From NCBI GenBank assembly GCA_028023455.1, contig JAQFVV010000022.1:5654998-5718997 (forward strand): a stretch of 64,000 bases of DNA, read 5' to 3'. Made by a program: the position numbers and the translations under genes. The notes beneath the pieces are model-generated. The model was not told the DNA's origin. It saw only the letters and a program-made list of their open reading frames with translations, and made no database searches. This DNA is from Epiperipatus broadwayi (Eukaryota; Onychophora; Udeonychophora; Euonychophora; Peripatidae). Position 1 is the first letter of the stretch. Every line of letters starts with the position of its first letter. Positions 12,155 to 22,062 of this stretch are shown one piece after another.

Positions 12155-12682
12155 TGCAATATACATATATGGTAAAACTCAAAGAAATAGCATAATTAGA
12201 AATAAAATATAAGAGGAGTTACCAGATTTATATGTGCATATTTAGAACTGCAGAAATAGTGTAATTAAAGATAAAATAAATGATAAGCATTACCAAATTG
12301 GAAAGTGATTAATTAAAAGATAAAGAACAATTATAATTAGCTATATTCTAGAACATTTCACATTATAAGGAAATATATAAAAACTTGAAGATAAGGAAAA
12401 TTGTGTTCTTTTTTAATACAGACTCACATCGTGGTAGCTGCTCATGCTAGAGAAAATAAAAGTAACTGAGTGTAATGAAGACTATGGATGGACCCAGTAA
12501 AATCCACTACTGAAGATATCAAAGTGGACCTAGGGACTATATAGACCACATTGGCCTTATTATAAGTTATGTATGTCTCATTGGTATTTCGTAAGTAATA
12601 TGTATAAATTATAAATATATTAAATAAATCCTTACTATTAGTAACTTGCCGCAAATAAAATCAGAAGTTGTTGGTCTGATCA
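12155..12682 (+). repeat. Right LTR of the Mag-like element
   Basis: Starts TGCAATATACATATATGG directly after the purine tract. It is co-linear with the left LTR, with many substitutions and a deletion of roughly 40 bp before its end. A C9 run follows at about 12,690. Confidence 0.8.
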
Positions 12683-13039
12683 TCTTTACCCCCCCCCCAT
12701 TATAGTATGAATTTTGGCATACGCATCAGGTACTTTAATTATTTAGAGTAAACGAAGATGATTATAATTGGATGTTATCTATTATTTATTGGATGTGTGT
12801 TATAATAATTTATTATTAAGTTAGAAAGATGATAATTTTATGATGTTATGAAATTGGTAATTATATGCATTAAAATTGATAGTTTAATCATATTAATTAG
12901 AATTAGTTAGTCTGTTTAAAATTGAAGCTTATCTATGCAATTTATATTTAATTAGATATTAAGCTTTTAATATTCACATCTATTTTAAATAGAGTACTAA
13001 TTTTAGGCATATATGGTAGTTATAATTTATAGATTTATG

Positions 13040-13780
13040 TCTAAGTTTCATTGATATGAAGGATAACTTATTATAATTTGCTAATCGAATTTGTAGGAAT
13101 ATTAAATAAGAATCTTTCATTTATTTTATGTTGTTATGATTTGAGTACCATAATTTGTAAGTTTATTTGAAATATTGGTTTTCATTTTATATCATTATAA
13201 TTTGGTGTAACTTGTGAGGTATATCAGATAAGTCGATCTTGTACATTTTGTTTTTGTTATAGTTTAGTATTATAAACATTTTATCCCATTACAATTTAGT
13301 GCTTCAATTCACAGGGTGATCTGAAATATTGGCTTTTCATGTTTTTAATCCATTACAATTTCATGATGAACGTTTAGGATAAGTTTATTCCATTGCAGTT
13401 TGACTCTTAAATCTATGGAACATTTAAAGAAAAAAATATATATGTTTATTAATTATAAGTTAATACATATAAATTTGTAAGATAACAAAATCTCTTATCA
13501 TCATTTTCATTTGTATTACCATTTTATAAATGCTGTATATTTATAATGTATTTAGAGAAAATAGTTATAGGCTAATGTACACAAGTTTATAGATCATAAC
13601 AAAGCTTTCATCATTAAAACTTTATGTATTTTTGTCTCATTACAATTTGGCATTTTTAATTGAGGGCTTGAATGTTAGTCGGCAAATCTTGTGCACATTA
13701 TTATCATTATGATTTTATTTTATTGAAACACACTTCCTTATTGACCATTTTTAGTCCATTACAATATATATGAATGGGAA
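13040..13780. repeat. Ancient degenerate tandem repeat (CATTACAATTT motif)
   Basis: Variants of cCATTAcAATTT recur at about 13,073, 13,130, 13,190, 13,253, 13,288, 13,357, 13,392, 13,643, 13,705 and 13,757. Many spacings are near 57-69 bp, or about half of that. Between motifs, pieces such as 'ctgaaatattggctttTCAT' also recur. It looks like a decayed satellite. Confidence 0.5.
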
Positions 13781-14327
13781 AATCATGGTTTCTGTAGTTT
13801 AATTAATAACCCTGCCATTAACAAAAAAAGAGAATAGTATACAACTCTCCAAAAAGTGGGATAGGTAAATCATTACTTTTAATGAATTAGCATTTACATA
13901 CAAATATTACAACATTTCCAAATATCTATAGGTGCTATGAATCTGACTTAACCAGTCAAAAGTATGCATAGCTACAACTAACAAATTAAACAGAATAAAT
14001 ATTTACTTCGCCAATGTCCATAATGTCGAAAAACTAATTACAGTAGAATAAGTAAAGGAAAATAATTTTTGAATATTATTTTTTGAATAATAATTTCTAT
14101 TCTAACATAAAATAAACCAATATATGAGGTCTTGGCCAGTAAAAACACCAGAATAATGAGGTATGGTAGAATTCAAAATATGATTTAATATAGAAACTAT
14201 ATGTTTTATAGTCTAAAATATCTGAGAGGGCTTATAATTTGATCTAAATGAAATACAATGTAATTTTAAATGTTGGGCTGTTTATTTTGTATTAAAGTAG
14301 TGACTTTATCATTCAAAATGTATTAAA

Positions 14328-14354
14328 CTTTTTTTTTTTTTAAAAAAAAAAAAA
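14328..14354. repeat. T-run/A-run palindrome
   Basis: A T13 run directly followed by an A14 run, a perfect self-complementary tract just upstream of hammerhead repeat copy 3. Confidence 0.8.
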
Positions 14355-14384
14355 GCGATATAGATAGTGCAAATGTACTTTCCT

Positions 14385-14590
14385 TATTGGTACAGTGCTC
14401 TCAGATCCAAAGCGCCTCACTGACGAAGCCCATAAGCCAGAAACTAGTCTGGGAATATTGGATGAGTAGGCACTGGATGGGGATTTTATGCACAAGCCCC
14501 TGGCATCCATTGATTACTCTGGTTGGCACTGAGTGGCGCTACTGGGTGGAGAGTTTTGCCTGTTTTAATTACTTTCCTTATTGATTACCA
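14385..14590 (+). repeat. Hammerhead-bearing repeat, partial copy 3
   Basis: Plus-oriented partial monomer: ribozyme region, then 'tggggattttatgcacaagc', 'catccattgattactc', then 'gagttttgcctgttttaatt'. It retains more G+C and CpG-type positions (for example CTGACGA) than the 50-kb copies, suggesting it is a less decayed or different subfamily. Confidence 0.8.
14405..14463 (+). ncRNA. Type I hammerhead ribozyme with intact core
   Basis: 59 nt. The core strings CTGACGA (N7 = C is allowed), GAAAC and the GTC cleavage triplet are all present. Outer stem I ATCCAA/TTGGAT pairs perfectly and four of six inner stem I pairs form. Stem II is weak in this copy. Confidence 0.65.
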
Positions 14591-17240
14591 AAAAATCTCA
14601 GTGTATATAAAGCCAATCAAACTTTCAGTTACTCAGTAATTGACAAGCCAAGGTAGTTAGTAATATCTGTTTTGCTGGGTTTTTTGGAGGGGAGGTGAGA
14701 TGTTGAAAAGATTTTAACCCTACAGTAGACTATTTAAAACATATTTTGTCTTATCTTTACTTCATATGTATGTGTGTGTATCAATAACAAAGAATCTTGT
14801 TATAACGTTTCAACATTCTGTTGTTTAAATATTATAAAAACCATATTTTAAATTTTAAAAAAATATTGCAAGTGTTTGAATTTTACTTTATATTTCTTGC
14901 TAGTAAGCAAATATCTTTATTACAATTTCCAACTAGAAAAATTTGAAAAGAAATCTCGCTAGGCCAAATGAGATGAAACTCTTGTCACTGGGTCTTTGTA
15001 TTTCTATAACCCTTAAAAGTATCAGCAACTAATCCTACTTTTATCGTCAATATTCTCACTAGAGAAAGGATGTATTTATATATGTACGAGCCTGCACGCG
15101 TACCTATATCTAATCTTGAAATAAATCTTAAAGTGGATACATTTTTATTAAATGACTTTCAAAGGCCTGACATCAGCTCTATTTTTAAATAAATGGTTTA
15201 AAATGTTTTATTTCCTGTCAAAAATGTGTTTTTTTTTTTTTGTTAAAGATTTGGTCATTTCAGATAAGAATCGCAAACTGGTTCAAAGAAGATAGTTCTA
15301 CTTCTTCAAGTAATCAATCTACTTTCACCTCCTTTTTTTTTATTTCTGTAAAATGAACTAGAGCAAATCATTTATAGATTTAAAACTTTTGTTCTCCTGG
15401 TAGAATCATAATTTCTAATGGTCAAACATTGCACCAAGATCATCAATCAGAGATAAAATTAAAATGGACGGTAGAAAACTGAAAATCTATGAAAAACTTT
15501 ACTTCTCTCTTTATATCAAAAATCAATAGTTAGAAATTTTCAAACTTTTTCACTTTTAACCAATATATATTCCATAAAGTTCTCTTTAATTAATGTTTCT
15601 ATTGATATTTTTTTTTATTACGGAAAAAAAACTGCCGACATAATGAAAGCAAAAATTAAATCTATACTAATATAACTAAAAATAACGAAGTAACAAACAC
15701 ATCATGTATTGTCGTATATAACTTTAGATATGCGAACAATACTACGTCACTATTGCTGATGATCACGTGCTTCCTCAATAACGAATATGGTGTTCTTTGT
15801 CAGATTCAGTAAACTAGCATTATTTTTTTTTTGCTGCTCTCATCAACATTCTGTCTTTAACAGATTATATCTTCCTATAGAGTTCATTAGATCTTATTAC
15901 TGTCATTCCTTGACCTTTCTTTTCTTTTCCTCCTCTTCGCATCACAGTCAATTACCTTTGTACTTTATTATTACTCATACTTTTAATATAATTACTAGTC
16001 TGATGAATATTATATCTTTTACATTCCAATTACTTCTGTGATCTCTTGATTTGTTGGTTTTTTTTTTCAATTGATCATTTTGATAATCCATTTATTTTGC
16101 CAATAATCTCAGTTTATTTTTCTTTATTATCAACCCCATATCCATTCTATATGATATCACCTGTTATATCAGGGTATAATATTTAGAACTAAGAAGAGCA
16201 CTGACAGATCTTATTTTGATGACAAACATACATTTCTTTACAATTCATTCATTTACTTTTATCTACTTTTTTTAGAAGAGTGATGATATATATAAATATC
16301 ATACCATGAACATAATTTGTGCTCTATTTCCCTCTTTAAGAATATCATTAATCTTGTAATCAATTTAACATTTTTTTCTCTTCAATACTTTATCAGTTTG
16401 AAATCATTTTTTAAAACATATGGCCTTTCATTTCTTTCATACTGTGTTTCTCTCAATAATTTCCTTTCCCCAATCTCAAATTTGTATTCTCCAACTTATG
16501 TCTTTCATAATCCCATCATCTCGTATTTTTCTTTAAGATTTCCTTATGTCTGTTTTTATTCCAATAGTAGTTTCTTTCATTATATGATGGTTTTTTTTCT
16601 AAAAGTTTTTCATCATCTTCTAAGAATTTATTGACCTTGGAGGGAGGGGATCAGACTTCTTGTCTTTTAGTTTTATAGGAATATTCTTTTTACATTATCT
16701 GAGATGAGAGACTGGGTCAGTATTATAACTCCCAAATTGGAGAGTTCTGTAACTCATTAAGTCTGATCAGTCTTTTTTAATCTGGCTAGTTTGGGATTCT
16801 TCCAATATGTTTAGCTTCCCATAGTATCGGTCCCAGGTTTAGTGGGGTATACACACCTCCTCACATGAAGTGTGACACCAGTGTCTGAATTAAGCATGAT
16901 CCGTGAACATTGAACTCTCGAGTTTAGGATTCTTTTATTGCATTAAACCACATGCAAATAATATGTCATATGCAACAAAAAGGAATCAAAAAATATTTTA
17001 GCCAAAAGAAATGGCAATTATTCTTTTAAAATTATATTAAACATACTTTTATTATTGCAAAGTTATACAGAAATTCCTTGAATATGTGTTTCTAGCACTT
17101 TGAAATTATACTATAATAATTATTAATTCAGATTTTTTTAATTTAACAATGATTCATTAATAATAGAAAATTAATTTTAAATAGATTTCACAGATATATA
17201 ACAAATATTGAAAAAAACCTGAAGTTGGGCTGGAAATATT
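14591..17240. other. T-rich region without a named element
   Basis: 15.2-16.7 kb is strikingly T/C-rich on the plus strand, giving long F/S-rich open frames (15,787-16,041; 16,317-16,634). The opposite strand gives lysine/asparagine-rich, purine-rich reading with no domain I recognise. 16,790-16,930 is somewhat more complex sequence, also unidentified. Confidence 0.5.
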
Positions 17241-17249
17241 GCTATAAGA

Positions 17250-17465
17250 GATGATAACAAATGGATTATTGAAATCTTAAACTGACTCCAGGAGATTGAA
17301 AAAGATCTAGAAAGTGACCAGTTGTGAGGTGAATGGAAGAACTAAGGAAGTGTTCTGATTGATGTGGAGAGGAGAGGCTAGAGATTGGAGAAGATGAATT
17401 GAACTTGAAAAGACCTTCATCTTGCAGTGGATTAATAATCGTTAAAATGATGATGGTACTGTATT
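17250..17465 (+). pseudogene. RTE-like LINE 3' end, plus strand
   Basis: Plus-strand reading gives TPGD-KRSRK-PVVR-MEEL, then a WRR/EKMN segment and DLHLAVD at about 17,420. It is co-linear with the 3' ends at 17.9 kb (minus) and 25.5 kb (minus): 'W.PRD.KRSRK...W', 'LHPAVN'. It is only about 200 bp, stops included, so a severely truncated insertion. It faces the next LINE tail-to-tail. Confidence 0.7.
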
Positions 17466-17675
17466 TACACAAATTGTAATTTTCATTGTGTAGAAAAAAA
17501 TGTTTTTAAATGAAGTTTCACTTTTTTTAAAATTCTTTAACATCAAATTTAATTTGCTAATACTTCCCAAAGTTTATTTTTTAATTTATTCATAATTTTA
17601 TTATACGCATTCTCTTTAGTTCATTCTTTGAAATGTTTAAAAAGTAATTACTTTCATTTTCAGCCGTTGTTTTTT

Positions 17676-17800
17676 TTTTTTTTTTTCATGTGTCAAAGCA
17701 TCGGCCGGGAAGTGAACCCACCTACCTGGGACAACTGCTTGTAAGGCAGCTGTGCTGACCACTCGACCACCAATGCTTGACTTTTTTTTTTTATTTATAA
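17676..17800 (-). repeat. tRNA-derived short retroposon (tRNA-like head with A-tail)
   Basis: On the minus strand, about 17,779-17,698 folds as a tRNA. Acceptor GCATTGG pairs with CCGATGC, the D arm contains TGGTCGAGTGGTCAGCAC, anticodon stem GCTGC/GCAGT closes loop CTTACAA (anticodon TAC), and the T arm is GTGGG-TTCACTT-CCC. It is followed by a spacer (TTTGACACATG) and an A18-type tail, with a second A-run on its 5' side. The T loop departs from the canonical TTCRANY, and the tail and flanks indicate a retroposed SINE/tRNA pseudogene rather than a working tRNA-Val gene. Confidence 0.7.
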
Positions 17801-18539
17801 AAAAATTTAAAACAGCAAGTATTTTAAAATACAGAGAGTTAACTCATAGTTAATTTGTTTATCGTCATAATCATCATTTTCAATTATTATTGATTCACTG
17901 CAGGATGAAGATCTCCAAATTCAATTCAGTTTCTCCAATCTTTAACCTCTCTTGTCCACATTGTATTAACAAACTTCTTTATTTTATCCATCCATTTCAC
18001 ATAAGGTTTCTTTCTAGATCTTTTATCATCTCTGGGGAACCAACTTAAGACTTCAACTATTCATTTATTACCATCTCTTCTAGAAATAGGTCCATCCTAG
18101 CTCCATTTCAGTCCCTTAATTTTTCCAATGCCTCCTGTATATTATTTGTTCTCTTACTCATATATTTTGTTTTCAATCTCTTTTTCTTACTCCTAACATA
18201 TATCTTTTCATAGTGGACTGAAGTCTCTATATTCCTTTTTTGTTAAGTAATCCAATCTCAAATCCATATGTAAGAACTGGTAAAATACATTTATTAAAAA
18301 TATTTTTCAAATATATAGGCATATTCCTTTTAAGTTTTAAATTGTTTCTACCAAAAATATTTCATCCAAGTTTAATTCTATGAGCAATTTATCCAACTGT
18401 GTTAATAATCTGATTAAGATATTTATACTAGTTAACTTCTTCTACTTCATGATCGCAATCTTCATTTCCTTCTGAAAAAATCCATTGAACATTTTAATTA
18501 ATAATTTGTAAAGTGCATACTCATTATGTAAGTAATATA

Positions 18540-18772
18540 TATTAAGACTATAACCATAAAACTATGTACCTAAAATGCAATGGTAGGGATCTCTACAAAT
18601 CTAAACACGCTCTCAAATCAAAATGCTTTAGATTCACCTATATGATTACAAATTAGGTTGAAGATAAGAGTGGCCGCACGTCTTTTAAAGTCGTTAATCT
18701 TACGTTTAGATTTATAGAGATTCCTAATGTCACATTTTAGGTGCGTAGTCTTAAGGTTATAGCCTGCACATT
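18540..18772. mobile_element. Hairpin/MITE-like insertion in the LINE
   Basis: Inverted arms about 18,543-18,608 and 18,705-18,767. Shared parts include 'aagactataacc'/'ggttatagcc' neighbourhoods, 'tacctaaaatg'/'cattttaggtg' and 'aaatctaaac'/'gtttagattt'. It interrupts LINE coding sequence. No transposase and no clean target-site duplication found. Confidence 0.65.
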
Positions 18773-19063
18773 TTCATTTTTTTAGCATTTATTTTTAGAT
18801 CTACTTTTTTACTTTCATCTGATAACTCTTGCAATATTTTCTAAAGCTTTGAAGCATTATTTGCAAAATCTAAATGACAAATTATATCCATTTACTTATA
18901 CTTCCTTAACTTCCCATTTTAATTCATAAAATGTAAAATAGCTGTAAAAAGTATTAGAGATATGGGATTATATTTATGAAGTATTATATTCTTCCTTTCA
19001 TCATATATTCTTCAATATGCATTGATAAAAATATGAACAATTAAACAAATGTATCTTTTTTTC

Positions 19064-19258
19064 ATTACTGTAACAATTCTTGTTTTATTTAACTTAATCT
19101 GACAGTTTTGATTGATCAGCAACCTTCTTCAAAACTCAAAGATATATTTAAATATATGAATTTATTTATATATATCACTTTTAGTTCTGAAGAAGAATGT
19201 TTGTCAGGTGAAACTGTCAGATTGATTAAGTTAAACAAAACGAGCATTGTTACAATAA
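19064..19258. mobile_element. Hairpin/MITE-like insertion in the LINE
   Basis: Arms of about 65 bp: 'gtaacaat..ttgtttta' on the left pairs with 'taaacaaaacgagcattgtt' on the right. 'aacttaatctgacagttt' and 'aaactgtcagattgattaag' are also complementary, and 'ttcttc' pairs with 'gaagaa'. A+T-rich loop in between. It is inside the minus-strand LINE. Confidence 0.7.
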
Positions 19259-20704
19259 TAAAGAAAGATGGATTTGTTTAATAAGATATGGGATCATCCT
19301 GTCATACACTCTTCTCAATATTAATCTTCTTAGTAAAGCTATATGATCTAATTATGACAATATTATATGTCGATATCTTGATGATCCAATGTTTTAATCA
19401 TTGTAAAATGCTCATAAAATCAAGTGCCACTTCAAAATCTACAAATCCAAAACACAGTGGCAATTCATATTTAATGGTCTTTTATTTAACTTCTATCAAT
19501 ACTTGAATGCAATCCACTTTACTAAAAATCACTTTTAAATGTGTTTATTTTAGTTGGTTAAAATCCAAAATTTAATGTAGATGAACTGTAATTATTTTGG
19601 TAAAAATTGTGTGTACTGATAAAAGACTGCCTTTCTTAAATATCAATATTATTATTGCATTCTTCCAATCATCTGGCACATCTGTATCATTTAGACATTT
19701 GGTATATAACTTTGCTAACAATTTATCTATTTTTTCATCTGCCTTGTTTAAGATATCACTTATGATTCTATTATTTTCTAAAGCTTTCCCCCTTCTTCAT
19801 AGATTTTATTGCATGTTTTACTTCTTTTAAAATGCTTAACAATTCAGAAAATCTAATTGTAAAGGATATTTAGTTTTGTTCTTTAATTACTATATAATTC
19901 TTTATGAGAACTCTTCCTTATATTTTTTTAATATTAGTTCTATCTTTTCTTCTTATTACAGAAATAAGTTACTTACCAGGATATTGTTTGACACTTTCAG
20001 ACTTTTATTCTTTTCTCTAGTTTTCCTTGATAATTCACAATTATATTTTTTTATATCATTGTGAACTCTTTTTCATATCATTTTACAAAATTCTAGATAT
20101 TCAATTCTTTTTGAGGATCATTTTTATATTTCTTCACATTCCTTCCTTTTTTCAGAAATGTCTGGTCTCAGTAGATTTTGCTAATCAATTGCTGCTTTTT
20201 TTGTACCAATTATCTTTGTGCAATTCGTAATAGTGTATAAGTTATTTTCCTATGATTTTATTCAAATCTGAACTATCTTTCAAACTTTTAATATTTTTAA
20301 CCAATTTTCAAATTCTGGTTTAAATTCATTAAAATATTTCTCCTTGTTAGCAATATCAAATATAAATACTGTTTTTTTACTAATTTTTGGCTCTCTAGTT
20401 TTGCATTAACACATATCTTAAATTTTAGTAATTGATTATCACTTTCTGTGTTGAATCTATTAAAAACATTATAATATTAAACTAACATAATTTATGTTAG
20501 TTAATATATATGCCAATTCTGCTGCATCTTCATTTGGATATTCCCATGTCCATTTCGAAAGAATTCATAATATAAAGTTTTTCTTTTTCTGCAAATTTCA
20601 CAAGTCTGTCATTTCTATCATCATAACCAAATTTATCCACAGCACTTTCATTTTTCAATTATACCAAATCTACCATTAAACCCTTTCTTTTATCATTCAA
20701 AGTA

Positions 20705-21589
20705 CACCTGGGTGTCATTTTATGCGGATTATTTTAATGCGATTTTGAAGTTATGCGATTCATGTTTCTTCTTAATATCTTTCATATTTCACTATATTTA
20801 TTAGATATCAAGAAATTTAAATTATTAATAACTTATTTTGACTTGAAATACTTTTTGTTTTCAAAAATCTAACGTTATGTTAGCAGCTAACAGAAATATG
20901 GCCTGAAGCTGTATTTAGAATTTTAGTTTCTATATAAATAACCTACTTATACTAATGAGTAAATAATAATAATAGATTATACTTATGTATAAAAATATCG
21001 CAATAAATATTCAAAAAATTTAAACTTTTAAAATGTATTTTGTTAGGTATAACAGAAATTAAAAAAATTTTTAGATTGTTAAAATAAATAACGAAGATTT
21101 TATTGATTGTTTAAACTGAAAATAATCTTTCTAGTGATAATGTATAATCTTTTTGTTTTGATTGTGATCTCATTTTTTTAAATATAAAAACAGAAAACCT
21201 TTAACACAGCTCAAGATTGAAAGTGGCACTAGTTGGACATCACGTCACAAATCTGATTCACAAACGAACATATATTCTCAAATAGAGGTAATGATTTAAA
21301 TATGTATGAAAAAATGTAAAATTAAATACTGTAGTTAATAAAAAAAAGTTTGTCTTGTATTAATTTTTTTCAAATATTTGAAATTTTTTATTAGTCATAC
21401 TTTATTTCCTTATTTTTTTAATGTGAATTTTAAAGTAATTTTTTCTTGTTCCTTTGCTTTTATGCGATTTCTGAAAATTACTGGAACATATCCCCCATTT
21501 TTCAAGGTAAGTTAAGTCTATTTTTGTGCAATTTCTTTTGTGTGCATTTTCTGAGGAACTTATCTACCGCATAAAATGAGACCCAGGTG
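20705..21589. mobile_element. Non-autonomous Tc1/mariner-superfamily (pogo-like) element
   Basis: Terminal inverted repeats CACCTGGGTGTCATTTTATG and CATAAAATGAGACCCAGGTG (one mismatch), extended by CGG/CCG, are flanked by TA on both sides (20,703-20,704 and 21,590-21,591), as expected for TA-targeting elements. Subterminal ATGCGATT motifs recur at about 20,738, 20,755 and 21,460, in the style of pogo/Tigger ends. 885 bp, with no transposase frame seen. It separates the LINE endonuclease fragment from whatever lay upstream. Confidence 0.75.
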
Positions 21590-21705
21590 TACTTCACATG
21601 AGAAATTAATAAATTCAATTTGTGAGTACAGCCAAAAATTGAGAGATTTTGCTAACTTTTTTATGATTGTTAAAATTTATACATATAATACCCATTATAA
21701 AAATA

Positions 21706-22062
21706 TATCTAATATATAAAACAATTTAACAGTAAAAAAAATACTATATTTTAAATTCTTTAGTAGCACTTTCAATTATGTGGTAATCCTCATCAGCTTT
21801 AACTGAATTTCAAATTTTAATGTTATGTAAATTTCCATAAGCTGTGTATGGCCATGTTTGCAACTTGCCTATTAATAACATTATCTTTATATTTATGTTA
21901 TTAATAGGCAAGTTGCAAATACGGCCATACACAGCTTATGGAAATTTACATAACATTAAAATTTGAAATTCAGTTAAAGCTGGCAAGGATTACCACATAA
22001 TTGAAAGTATTACTAAAGAATTTAAAATATAATTTTTTTTACCATTAAATTGTTTGTTTATA
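21706..22062. mobile_element. Long near-perfect hairpin (foldback) element
   Basis: Arms of about 170 bp with only about a dozen mismatches close on a very short loop at about 21,882-21,893. 'cctattaataacat' and 'atgttattaatagg' are the inner ends, and 'caatttaac' versus 'gttaaattg'-like ends lie outside. No coding capacity. The RNA would be a long dsRNA hairpin. Confidence 0.85.

Larger units (their letters stand above)
9826..12682 (+). mobile_element. Decayed Ty3/gypsy (Mag-like) LTR retrotransposon, RT deleted
   Basis: Two diverged direct repeats (9826-10396 and 12155-12682) flank an internal region with gag, protease-end and integrase-zinc-finger remnants in plus orientation. A polypurine tract (GTGGAGGAGG, 12145-12154) abuts the right LTR. 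Between the protease remnant (to about 11.72 kb) and the integrase remnant (from about 11.79 kb) there is no space for reverse transcriptase or RNase H, so the pol core has been deleted. The integrase catalytic core is missing too. No clean target-site duplication was found. LTR ends are set by the TG start and by where similarity stops, so they could be off by some bases. Confidence 0.85.
17880..20702 (-). pseudogene. RTE-like LINE, endonuclease to 3' end, interrupted
   Basis: Read on the minus strand from 20,702 downwards. Endonuclease: DKFGYDDRNDRLVKFAEKEK with IMNSF, about 20,640-20,560. Linker follows. RT start: DVPDDWKNAIIILIFKKGS, about 19,690-19,620. RT palm: LCFGFVDFEVALDF, about 19,460-19,415, and a QQDDPISY block near 19,295. 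RT end and thumb: ILPVLTYGFEIGLLNKK and STMKRYMLGVRKRD, about 18,285-18,160. C-terminus: PRDDKRSRKKPYVKWMDKI, about 18,040-17,980, ending HPAVNQ near 17,895. This order matches RTE/BovB-like LINEs. Stops and frameshifts are frequent, and two hairpin elements (18.5 and 19.1 kb) sit inside it. Confidence 0.85.

Noticed and set aside
14405-14482. Alternative hammerhead fold using TGAGTAGGC as the stem I 3' strand
   Set aside because: It would require a GGA cleavage triplet. The fold with stem III AC/GU and cleavage after GTC pairs better and holds in more copies.
17698-17779. Functional tRNA-Val(TAC) gene
   Set aside because: Non-canonical T loop, plus A-tracts on both sides and a spacer-tail layout typical of retroposed tRNA-like sequence.
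19597-20230. Several plus-strand open frames (19,597-19,830; 19,876-20,064; 20,027-20,230)
   Set aside because: They are antisense shadows of the minus-strand LINE linker and RT region.
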